Translations under genes and position numbers: made by a program
Notes under the pieces: generated by a model
Database searches by the model: none
What the model was told of the DNA's origin: nothing
Seen by the model: only the letters and a program-made list of their open reading frames with translations
In this document: positions 9,380 through 18,300 of the stretch, piece after piece
Layout: each line of letters opens with the position of its first letter
Numbering within the stretch: the stretch's first letter is position 1
From: Methylobacterium aerolatum
GTDB taxonomy: Bacteria; Pseudomonadota; Alphaproteobacteria; Rhizobiales; Beijerinckiaceae
DNA length: 64,000 nucleotides
Direction: 5' to 3'
NCBI RefSeq assembly: GCF_022179085.1
Contig: NZ_BPQE01000016.1
Span: 90,424 to 154,423, forward strand

Positions 9380-11700
9380 TGACCGGAATCCGCAAAGTCG
9401 CCGTCATCGGCGCCGGGGTCATGGGCTCCGGCATCGCCGCCCATGTCGCCAATGCCGGCGTGCCGGTGCTGCTCATGGACATCGTGCCCGAGGGCGCCGC
9501 CGACCGGAACGCGCTGGCCAAGGGCGCCGTCGCCCGAATGCTGAAGACGCAGCCCGCCGCCTTCATGTCGCCCCGCGCCGCCAAGCTCGTGGAGGCGTGC
9601 AACATCGAGGACCATCTCGACCGGCTGGCAGAGGTCGACTGGATCGTCGAGGTGGTGATCGAACGCCTCGACGCGAAGCAGGCCCTCTACCGCCGCATCG
9701 ACGCGGTGCGGAAGCCCGGCACGGCGGTCTCGTCCAACACCTCGACCATCCCGCTGGACGCCCTGATCGAGGGGATGCCCGAGGCGTTCGCCAAGGACTT
9801 CCTGATCACCCATTTCTTCAACCCGCCGCGCTACATGCGGCTCCTGGAGATCGTGACCGGCCCGAAGACCGACCCGGATCTCGCCGGGGCCGTCGCGGAC
9901 TTCGCCGACCGCAGGCTCGGCAAGAGCGTCGTGCGCTGCAAGGACCGGCCGGGCTTCATCGCCAACCGGCTCGGCATCTTCTGGATCCAGAACGCCATCG
10001 CGGCGGCCGACGACCTCGGCGTGCCGGTGGAGGAGGCGGACGCCATCATGGGCCGCCCCTTCGGCATCCCCAAGACCGGCGTGTTCGGCCTCGTGGACCT
10101 CGTCGGCCTCGACCTGATCCCGCACACGACGAAGAGCCTGCGGGCCGCCCTGCCGGAAGGCGACGCCTTCCACGCCACCTACCGCGAGATGCCGCTCATC
10201 GCGACGCTGATCGCGGAGGGCTACACAGGCCGGAAGGGCAAGGGCGGCTTCTACCGCCTGAACCGCCAGGGCGGGCAGAAGCTGAAGGAGGCGATCGACC
10301 TCAAGACCGGCGTGTACCGCCCCTCCGCCAAGGCCGACCTGCCGGAATTGAAGGGGGCGAAGGGCCCCCGCGCCGTGCTCGACCTCAAGGGCCGCACCGG
10401 CGCCTATGCCTGGAGGGTGATCGGCCCGACGCTCGCCTACGCCGCCGGGCTCGTGGGCGAGGCGAGCGACGACGTGGCCGCCATCGATGAGGCCATGCGC
10501 CTGGGCTACAACTGGAAGTGGGGTCCCTTCGAGCTGATCGACAGGATCGGCGGTGCCTACCTGGCCGAACGGCTGGCGAAGGGCGGCACGACCGTCCCGC
10601 CGATCCTCGCCGGGCTCCAAGGCAAGACCTTCTACCGGGTCGAGAACGGCCAGCGGCAGGTGCTCCAGGCCGACGGCACGTACAAAACAATCGTGCGGCC
10701 CGAGGGCGTGCTGCGGCTGGAGGACGTCAAGCTCGCGAGCCAGCCGCTCCTCAAGAACGGCTCGGCGGCCCTGTGGGACATCGGCGACGGCGTGGTGTGC
10801 TTCGAGTTCACCTCGCAGGCGAACGCCCTCGATGAACAGATCATGGTCCTGTTGGCCAAGACCATCAAGCTGGTGAAGGCGCAGTACAAGGCGCTCGTGG
10901 TCTACAACGAGGGCTCGAACTTCTCGGTCGGCGCCAATCTCGGCCTCGCCCTGTTCGCCGCCAACATCGCCGCCTGGGGCGAGATCGAGAAGCTCGTCAG
11001 CCTCGGCCAGCAGACCTACGGACAGCTGAAATACGCCCCCTTCCCCGTGGTGAGCGCGCCGTCCGGCATGGCGCTCGGCGGCGGCTGCGAGATCCTGCTC
11101 CACTCCGACGCGGTGCAGGCCCATGCCGAGAGCTATATCGGCCTCGTGGAGGCCGGCGTCGGGCTCGTGCCGGCCTGGGGTGGCTGCAAGGAGATGCTGG
11201 CCCGCTGGCAGGCGAACCCGACGCTGCCGAAGGGGCCGATGCCCGCCACCGCCAAGGTGTTCGAGACGGTCTCGACCGCCACCGTGGCCAAGTCGGCGGA
11301 GGAGGCGCGCGACCTGCTGTTCCTGCGCCCGGCCGACGGCATCACCATGAACCGCGACCGGCTGCTCGCCGATGCCAAGGCCAAGGCCCTGTCGCTCGTG
11401 GAGGGCTACGCGGCGCCCAAGCCCGCCACCCTGACGCTGCCCGGCCCCTCGGGTGCGCTGGCGCTGCGCATGGCGGCGGAGGGCTTCGCCAACCGGGGCA
11501 TTGCCACCAAGCACGACCTCGTGGTGGCGGGGGAACTCGCCACCGTCCTGTCGGGGGGCGAGGCGGACGGCCTCGATACGCTCGACGAGGCGGCGATCCT
11601 CGACCTCGAACGCGAGGGCTTCATGCGCCTCGTGCGGACGGAGGCGACCCTCGACCGGTTCGAGAGCGTGATCGAAACCGGCAAGCCGGTGAGGAACTGA
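9379..11700 (+). CDS. 3-hydroxyacyl-CoA dehydrogenase / enoyl-CoA hydratase fusion, FadN-type
   Basis: The 773-aa bifunctional enzyme hydrates enoyl-CoA and oxidises 3-hydroxyacyl-CoA. The order is dehydrogenase first: NAD site VIGAGVMGSGIA (9-20), catalytic region ITHFFNPPRYM, and the C-terminal 3HCDH domain to about residue 450. A crotonase domain follows (about 470-640) with the oxyanion segment SGMALGGGCEI near 560. This is the arrangement of Bacillus FadN, the reverse of E. coli FadB. The ATG overlaps the thiolase stop. The gene order thiolase-FadN-acyl-CoA dehydrogenase resembles the fadNAE set. Confidence 0.92.
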   Translation: MTGIRKVAVIGAGVMGSGIAAHVANAGVPVLLMDIVPEGAADRNALAKGAVARMLKTQPAAFMSPRAAKLVEACNIEDHLDRLAEVDWIVEVVIERLDAKQALYRRIDAVRKPGTAVSSNTSTIPLDALIEGMPEAFAKDFLITHFFNPPRYMRLLEIVTGPKTDPDLAGAVADFADRRLGKSVVRCKDRPGFIANRLGIFWIQNAIAAADDLGVPVEEADAIMGRPFGIPKTGVFGLVDLVGLDLIPHTTKSLRAALPEGDAFHATYREMPLIATLIAEGYTGRKGKGGFYRLNRQGGQKLKEAIDLKTGVYRPSAKADLPELKGAKGPRAVLDLKGRTGAYAWRVIGPTLAYAAGLVGEASDDVAAIDEAMRLGYNWKWGPFELIDRIGGAYLAERLAKGGTTVPPILAGLQGKTFYRVENGQRQVLQADGTYKTIVRPEGVLRLEDVKLASQPLLKNGSAALWDIGDGVVCFEFTSQANALDEQIMVLLAKTIKLVKAQYKALVVYNEGSNFSVGANLGLALFAANIAAWGEIEKLVSLGQQTYGQLKYAPFPVVSAPSGMALGGGCEILLHSDAVQAHAESYIGLVEAGVGLVPAWGGCKEMLARWQANPTLPKGPMPATAKVFETVSTATVAKSAEEARDLLFLRPADGITMNRDRLLADAKAKALSLVEGYAAPKPATLTLPGPSGALALRMAAEGFANRGIATKHDLVVAGELATVLSGGEADGLDTLDEAAILDLEREGFMRLVRTEATLDRFESVIETGKPVRN

Positions 11701-11704
11701 CCCG

Positions 11705-13489
11705 ATGCAGACCTACAAGGCTCCCTTGCGCGACATGCGCTTCGTGCTGAACGAGCTGCACGCCGACGCCCAGCCCTTGCCGGGGCTGGAAGACTTCACC
11801 CCCGACGTGGCCGACGCCATCCTGGAGGAGGCGGGCAAGTTCTGCACGGAGCGCCTGCTGCCCCTGAACGCCTCCGGCGACGAGGAGGGCTGCCGCCTGG
11901 AGAACGGCGTGGTCCGCACGCCGAAGGGCTTTCCCGAGGCCTACAGGGCATTCCGGGAGGGCGGCTGGACCGCCATGGGGGCGGACCCGGCCTATGGCGG
12001 CCAGGGCCTGCCGGCGGGCATTAACAAGCTGGTCGAGGAGATGATCTGCTCGACCAACCTCTCCTTCGGCCTCTATCCGGGCCTCAGCCACGGGGCCTAT
12101 CAGGCGATCGAAGGCCACGCTTCGGACGAACTGAAGGCCGCCTACCTGCCCAAGCTCGTGGACGGCACGTGGTCCGGTACGATGTGCCTGACGGAGCCCC
12201 ATTGCGGCACCGATCTCGGCCTCCTGCGGACCAAGGCCGTGCCGCAGGGCGACGGCTCTTACGCCGTCACCGGCTCGAAGATCTTCATCTCGGCGGGCGA
12301 CCACGACCTCACCGAGAACATCGTCCACCTCGTGCTGGCCAAGCTCCCCGATGCCCCGAAGGGCGTGAAGGGCATCAGCCTGTTCCTCGTGCCGAAGTTC
12401 CTGCCCCGCGCGGACGGCTCGCCGGGGGAGCGCAACAGGGTCACGTGCTCGGCGCTGGAGCACAAGATGGGCATCAAGGCATCCGCCACCTGCCAGATGT
12501 CCTTCGACGACGCCAGGGGCTGGCTGGTCGGCGAGCCGCACAAGGGCCTGCGCGCGATGTTCACGATGATGAACAGCGAGCGGCTCTCGGTCGGCATCCA
12601 GGGGCTGGGCGCGGGCGAGGCCGCCTATCAGGGCGCCGTCGCCTACGCCAGGGAGCGGCTCCAGGGCCGCGCGCTCACTGGTGCCAAGCGGCCGGACCTG
12701 CCCGCCGACCCGATCCTCGTCCACCCGGACGTGCGGCGGATGCTGATGACGATCCGCGCCTACAACGAGGGCTGCCGGGCGCTCGGCGCCTGGGTCGCCC
12801 GCAGCCTCGACGTGATGGAGCACCATCCCGATCCGGCCGAGCGGCGCCGGGCGGAGGATTTCTGCGCGCTGATGACCCCGATCGTGAAGGCGCTGTTCAC
12901 CGATCTCGGCTTCGAATCGGCCAGCATCGGCATGCAGGTCTATGGCGGCCACGGCTTCATCCGCGACCACGGTATGGAGCAGTATGTCCGCGATGCGCGG
13001 ATCTCGATGATCTACGAGGGCACCAACGGCGTGCAGGCCCTCGATCTCGTCGGCCGCAAGCTCCCGGCCCATGCCGGGCGGTATCTGCGCAGCTTCTTCC
13101 ACCCGGTGCTGGCGGCGCTCGACGAGGCGATCGACGACGACGACCTCGCTCCCCTCGCCCAGCCCCTGTCGAAGGCCTTCGGCGCCCTGCAACTCGCCAC
13201 CGCCCACATCGCACAGAAGGGCCTGAAGGACCCGGACGAGGCGGGCGCCGCCGCCACCGAGTACCTCCGCCTCTTCGGGCTGGTGGCGCTGGGCTACGTC
13301 TGGCTGCGCTCGGCCAAGGTCGCCCACGCCGCCCTCAAAGCCGGAACCGACGAGCGTGCCTTCTACGAGGCCAAGCTCACCACGGCCCGCTTCTACATGG
13401 AGCGCATCCTGCCCCAGGTCGCCGGCCTGTTGGCGGCGGTGAAGGCGGGCAAGGGCGCGATGATGGCGCTCGACGAGGCGATGTTCTGA
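11705..13489 (+). CDS. Acyl-CoA dehydrogenase, long FadE/DmdC-like type
   Basis: The 594-aa FAD enzyme introduces the first double bond in acyl-CoA. It carries the acyl-CoA dehydrogenase N-terminal, middle (MCLTEPHCGTDLGLLRTKA) and C-terminal domains. The catalytic Glu lies in MIYEGTNGVQALDLVGRK near residue 437. An extra C-terminal helical domain (about 470-594) is typical of the long subfamily that includes 3-methylthiopropionyl-CoA dehydrogenase. The GTNGVQA context and neighbouring genes favour fatty acyl-CoA. It follows the FadN-type gene by 4 bp and is clearly in the same operon. Confidence 0.92.
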   Translation: MQTYKAPLRDMRFVLNELHADAQPLPGLEDFTPDVADAILEEAGKFCTERLLPLNASGDEEGCRLENGVVRTPKGFPEAYRAFREGGWTAMGADPAYGGQGLPAGINKLVEEMICSTNLSFGLYPGLSHGAYQAIEGHASDELKAAYLPKLVDGTWSGTMCLTEPHCGTDLGLLRTKAVPQGDGSYAVTGSKIFISAGDHDLTENIVHLVLAKLPDAPKGVKGISLFLVPKFLPRADGSPGERNRVTCSALEHKMGIKASATCQMSFDDARGWLVGEPHKGLRAMFTMMNSERLSVGIQGLGAGEAAYQGAVAYARERLQGRALTGAKRPDLPADPILVHPDVRRMLMTIRAYNEGCRALGAWVARSLDVMEHHPDPAERRRAEDFCALMTPIVKALFTDLGFESASIGMQVYGGHGFIRDHGMEQYVRDARISMIYEGTNGVQALDLVGRKLPAHAGRYLRSFFHPVLAALDEAIDDDDLAPLAQPLSKAFGALQLATAHIAQKGLKDPDEAGAAATEYLRLFGLVALGYVWLRSAKVAHAALKAGTDERAFYEAKLTTARFYMERILPQVAGLLAAVKAGKGAMMALDEAMF

Positions 13490-13512
13490 ACGCCGGCGTC
13501 ATTGCAAGTGAA

Positions 13513-13566
13513 GCGAAGCAATCCAGGGTTATCGCCAATCGTGGCGCCGCCCCTGGATTGCTTCGC
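13513..13566. repeat. Complete interspersed palindromic element
   Basis: The arms GCGAAGCAATCCAGGG (13513-13528) and CCCTGGATTGCTTCGC (13551-13566) are perfect 16-bp inverted repeats around a 22-bp centre. Flanking text reads GTCATTGCAAGTGA on one side and CGCTCGCCATGAC on the other, extending the symmetry. It lies between the acyl-CoA dehydrogenase and SCP2 genes and may act as a hairpin in the mRNA. Confidence 0.75.
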
Positions 13567-13612
13567 CGGCGCTCGCCATGACGGTGGGCCAATACGGTGT
13601 GGAGCAAAACGA

Positions 13613-13921
13613 ATGGCGGATATTGGAACCCTGGTCGACTCCATCGAGGAGCGATCGGATACCCTCAGCACCCTCGGCTACAAGGTCCGGTTCGACCTGA
13701 CGGACGGCGGCGGCATCCTCGTGGATGCGACCGGCGGCCGGGTCACCGTCTCGACCGCCGAGGGCACCGAGGCGGATACGGTGATGACGCTGAGTTCCGA
13801 CAACCTGCTGAAGCTGATCCAGGGCAAGCTCAGCCCGATGATGGCCTTCTCCACCGGACGGCTGAAGGTGCAGGGCTCGCAGGGCGTGGCGATGAAGCTC
13901 GCGGGGCTCCTCGACGGGTGA
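13613..13921 (+). CDS. SCP2 sterol-binding domain protein
   Basis: The 102-aa protein is a stand-alone SCP2 fold. Its core (VRFDLTDGGGILVDATGGRVTVS, then ADTVMTLSSDNLLKLIQGKLSPMMAF) matches the lipid-binding domain of sterol carrier proteins. The frame is open upstream through the palindrome, but ATG at 13613 has GGAG eight bases before it and starts the domain cleanly. Such small proteins bind acyl chains or acyl-CoA and commonly accompany beta-oxidation genes; that role is inferred here. Its 3' end abuts the haemagglutinin relic on the opposite strand. Confidence 0.85.
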   Translation: MADIGTLVDSIEERSDTLSTLGYKVRFDLTDGGGILVDATGGRVTVSTAEGTEADTVMTLSSDNLLKLIQGKLSPMMAFSTGRLKVQGSQGVAMKLAGLLDG

Positions 13922-14942
13922 GGGCCTCACCGGAAAGGGCTGGGGACGCCGCCACTGCGATCAGCGCCTGCGCCGCCGGCGACAGCACCGTGTTGTCGTT
14001 GTCCCACGACCGGTGCTGCGTCGTCAGGCCCACATCCATCACAGGCGCGCCGCCCTGCGCCACCTGCGCCATCCACCCCAGGCCCGCCTGCGCCGACAGC
14101 CCCGTCACCACCGCCGCCGGCGAGGCGTCCCCGTCCACCGCGTTCGCCTGCGTCAAGACCCGCGCCGTCTTGCCCGTCCCGGTCTGGACCTCCTGACCGG
14201 ACTCGGACTCGACCGTGACGCCCGCCGACCGGATCGTCAGCGCCATCGCCCCGTCGGTCGCCTGCATCACGCCTGAGGCCGCCCCGATCGCTTGGTAGCC
14301 GCTGCCGCCGTGGCCCGAGCCCGCCGTGGCCACCGCCCCGGACAGCTGGTTCACCGCGCCCGAGACGTTCTGGCTCACCTCGTTCGTGAAGCCGATCACG
14401 GTCCGGCTGCGCGTCACCGCGCTGTGCGAGACTTGGCCCTGGGACAGCAGGGACAGGTTGCGCCCGGCCGCCACCGTGACGTCCCCGCCCGAGGCGATGT
14501 CCGTCGCGGTCAGCGTCGCGTCGTTCCCGGCGGTGATCACGACCCCCGTCCCGCCGACGATGGCCGAGGCCTCCGCCGTCGTCGTGTCGCCGGCCACCGT
14601 CGTGGACTTCGAGTGGTAGCCCGCCGAGGTCGAGACCCCGTTGCCGTCGACCGAGGCGCCGATCCCCACGCCCGCGACGCTGCGCTGGGTCACGCTCAGC
14701 GTCCGGTTCGTGCCCGGATCGACGGTCAGGTCGTGATCCGCCGCCAGGCGCGCGACCCCGCCCGCCACCACCGCCGAGCCCGTGACCGCGAGGTTCTGCC
14801 CCGCCACGACGGTCACGTTGCCGCCCGCGTCCAGCGTGGTGGGCGCGTTCGTGCTCTCGTCGACGGCCCCGCCGACGCGCTTGGTGCGCCAGACGTCGAG
14901 ATGGCCGCCGCTGCCGAACAGGCCGAACCCGCCGACAGTCAA
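13922..14942 (-). pseudogene. Orphan C-terminal fragment of a filamentous haemagglutinin (TpsA)
   Basis: About 340 codons are open on the minus strand with no ATG start; the first possible codon is a TTG at 14942, 7 bp after the immunity gene stop. The first 230 residues nearly duplicate residues 1944-2176 of the large haemagglutinin (DVWRTKRVGGAVDESTNAP and on). After VMQATDGAMAL the text diverges into a different haemagglutinin tail ending AQALIAVAASPALSG, similar to the hydrophobic segment common near FhaB C-termini. The frame then runs into antisense of the SCP2 gene, so the true end is lost. It looks like a displaced alternative C-terminus, as at loci carrying orphan cdiA-CT modules. Confidence 0.8.
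14235..14932 (-). repeat. Direct repeat copy 1 of about 698 bp, within orphan haemagglutinin fragment
   Basis: This segment aligns without gaps to 17448-18145 at a constant offset of 3213 bp. The copies differ at only a small number of positions, for example AADHDLTVD against AAGHDLTID and DGNGVSTSAGYHSK against DDSGVSTTAGYRSK. Both copies have the same orientation. Confidence 0.88.
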
Positions 14943-14949
14943 ATAATGA

Positions 14950-15324
14950 TCAATCCGCCTCTATGATCTTCTGTTTTTCAAACTCAAATATTTCATTTGC
15001 AAGTGGATCTCTATTATAAAAATCTTCCATAAAACCATCAACCTGCCATGATTTCGGCGATATATTTATTGCTCCGTTTAAATAAATTTTCACGTGCCAA
15101 TTTACAGGTAAAGATGTTGTTACAATTTCAAAGGCGGCAGCGTGATGATATCCCATAGTTGCAAATCCAGGATCTACATCGTTGCTGATTAGTTGAAAAT
15201 ATTTGACGCAATTAGGATCGATGTATATACCCATCACATGGTAATTCTTCCCTATATTTAGCCACGCAGATGTATTAGTCTCCGCGCCGTCGGAATTTAT
15301 GTATTTGACGCACTTGATTTTCAT
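14950..15324 (-). CDS. Putative immunity protein paired with haemagglutinin C-terminal toxin
   Basis: The 124-aa acidic cytoplasmic protein has no signal peptide or membrane segment. Its ATG overlaps the stop of the 2884-aa haemagglutinin (ATGA). It is strikingly AT-rich against its surroundings: line 14941-15000 has 18 G/C of 60. Small AT-rich genes directly after a CdiA/FhaB-like gene are normally immunity proteins that neutralise the toxic C-terminus. I do not recognise the family. Visible features are YFQLISNDVDPGFATMGYHH and an aromatic C-terminal half (WQVDGFMEDFYN). The role is inferred from position and composition. Confidence 0.7.
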   Translation of the reverse strand: MKIKCVKYINSDGAETNTSAWLNIGKNYHVMGIYIDPNCVKYFQLISNDVDPGFATMGYHHAAAFEIVTTSLPVNWHVKIYLNGAINISPKSWQVDGFMEDFYNRDPLANEIFEFEKQKIIEAD

Positions 15325-18300
15325 GGTGAGCCTGGCACTCCCTTATTGTAAACTGCCTTATAATCCAGATCATAGAGCACTGCTCCGGTAGTAGGATTTT
15401 TGTAAAAATGCACCTGAAAATCACCGGATGGACTTTGAAATGTTTCGGTAGTGTATTTACCGTATCCCGTTGGGATCGCAGGGTTCTTTAGGTCAGATGG
15501 CTGAATAATCATCTTGGACGAGTTGACTGCATCTGCTGTCAACTGACCATTTTTAGTAAATGGCGAACGGGCTGACTGATTTCGTAATTGGTCAGCTAGC
15601 CTACCTGCATTCGCCGCGTTTGAGGCCTTTCCTGCAACATTGCTTATTTTTCCGAATGCTAAGCCTGTCGCGGAGGCAATGAGAACCCCAGCTGCAAGCA
15701 TAGCACCCGCCTGCATCGTGGCCTGTGATCTATTACCTCCTGTGTCATCCCATGATCGACCGCTCAGAAAGCCAAAGATTGCCTTGCTCGTCGCGGTAGT
15801 CGCGCTTGCGAGGGCATCCCCAACAGTCGCGTCGATGATCTTCGACGCTACATACGCTTTCAGCGGGCCGAGAGGTCCTCCGAGCGCGACCTGTAGCGCA
15901 AGGTTTGCTGCCGTGACTTGCCACGTCGGAAGCGAGTCAACCACATCCGCCAGCTGACCCATCCGTGTCAGCAGCTGTTCGCCATTCGATTGCTCGGCGG
16001 TAACCGACAAGGCGGGCAGCCTGACCGTTACGTCGAGAGCGTTCGGGTCTGCTTGATCATCGGTCGGCGGATTAGGATCCGAACTCTGACTCTGCCAGCC
16101 CTCGCTAGTGCCTCGTGCCGCCGCTTGGACGACTGCTCCGAACTGCTCTGCAAAAGCCGGGTTCGCAAACAGCGCATCGACTGCTTCGGGCGTCGCGCCC
16201 TTGTCAATCAACTCCTGCCTGAACTCGGTCGCCGAACTCAGCTTGTCGCCTTTGGACACCCCCGACAGGGAGGATGGCAGCGCGCCAAGGCCATGACCCA
16301 GGGCTGCTGCGACTTGGTTAATCCCCTCCCGGATCCCCTGAAAGCCGCTTGCGATCTCGCGCACGGATGAGTCCGACCCGTAGAACTTGACCCCCGACGA
16401 GGTGTCCTTCGTCACCGCCTGCGCCTGCGACGGATCCCGATTGATCGAAGCGACGTCCTGCGTCTGGTGCGCGGGGTCTCGGATCGTGATCGTCCCCGCC
16501 CCGATCGTTCCCCGGCTCACACCCTCCTTGTCGTGATCCGCCACCTGCCCGGAGATCGACGCCCCCACCGGACGCCCGTCCGGTGTCGTCGTAGGCTGCG
16601 GCTGGCCCTTCCCGTCGCTGCCCCCCGTCGTGACGTTCGCCCCCACCATCACGTCGAGGGAGCTCCCCCGGTCGTGATCCTGCAGGTCCGTCACCGTCAG
16701 CGTGCCGGTGCTCAGGCTCAGGTTCCCCGTCCCCGAGGCGATCACCGCCCCGTCCACCTGCGTGTGGCCGCCGACGTCGATCCTCAGCCCGTCATCCGCG
16801 TGGATCGTCGTCTGATGATCCGTCCAGGCCCGGTCGCTCGTGCTCCGGCCCCCGCCGAGCGAGAGCGAACCCGAACTCGGGTCGGTCCCAACCCCGATCG
16901 TCACGCTGGCCGAGGCGTGGAACGATGTACTGCCGCCCTGCGCCGTGTCCTGCCGCGAGGCCACCGTCAGGTCGCCCCCCACCGTCACCGCCACGTCCGG
17001 CGCGCCGATGGTCGCCCCGGCCACCGTCGTGTCACGGCCCGACGTCAGGCTCAGCCCCGTCCCGGCCGAGAGCTGCGCGTTCCCGTTCGTCGTGCTCTGC
17101 GAGCCGCCCCGCGACTGGGACACCGCCCCGTTCGCCGTGAACCCCACCGTCGCGCCGCCGAGCCCGACGCTTCCGCCGAGCCCCGCCCCGACCTGCCACG
17201 CCGAGGCCGCTTGCGAGGAGGACCCACTGGACACCGCGCTCTCGATCGTCAGGTCGCGCCCCGCCACCACGTCGAGCCGGGCCCCGGCCTGTGCCTGCGT
17301 GCCCTGCAGGTGCGCATCCCGACCCGCCGACAGCGTGATCGAGCCCGCCGCCTGGATCGTCGTCGGTCGCTGCGTGTCGCTCTGCGCGTCGTTCCGGCTC
17401 TGGCTGTGCGAGGCTCCGATCGTCGCGCTGGCCGAGAGGGCCGGGTGCGTCAGCGCCATCGCCCCGTCGGTCGCCTGCATCACGCCTGAGGCCGCCCCGA
17501 TCGCTTGGTAGCCGCTGCCGCCGTGGCCCGAGCCCGCCGTGGCCACCGCCCCGGACAGCTGGTTCACCGCGCCCGAGACGTTCTGGCTCACCTCGTTCGT
17601 GAAGCCGATCACGGTCCGGCTGCGCGTCACCGCGCTGTGCGAGACTTGGCCCTGGGACAGCAGGGAGAGGTTGCGCCCGGCCGCCACCGTGACGTCGCCG
17701 CCCGAGGCGATGTCCGTCGCGGTCAGCGTCGCGTCGTTCCCGGCGGTGATCACGACCCCCGTCCCGCCGACGATGGCGGAGGCCTCCGCCGTCGTCGTGT
17801 CGCCGGCCACCGTCGTGGACTTCGAGCGGTAGCCCGCCGTGGTCGAGACCCCGCTGTCGTCGACCGACGCGCCGATCCCCACGCCCGCGACGCTGCGCTG
17901 GGTCACGCTCAGCGTCCGGTTCGTGCCCGGATCGATGGTCAGGTCGTGACCCGCCGCCAGGCGCGCGACCCCGCCCGCCACCACCGCCGAGCCCGTGACC
18001 GCGAGGTTCTGCCCCGCCACGACGGTCACGTTGCCGCCCGCGTCCAGCGTGGTGGGCGCGTTCGTGCTCTCGTCGACGGCCCCGCCGACGCGCTTGGTGC
18101 GCCAGACGTCGAGGGTGCCACCGCCGCCGAACAGGCCGAGCCCGCCGCTCGTCGCGCTCACCGTACTCGTGTGCCGGTCCTGCCCCGCCTGCAGCGCCAC
18201 GGAGCCGGCGGCGCTGACGGTGAGATCGTCCCCAGCGGAGAGATGGCTGGCCGTGACCGTGAGGTCGCTGCCCGAGACGATCGTCAGCGCCCCGCCCGCC

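Noticed and set aside
8986-13327. Long minus-strand frames (842 and 568 aa) opposite the fad genes
   Set aside because: They are antisense to FadN and FadE, with composition typical of GC-rich shadows and no domain text.
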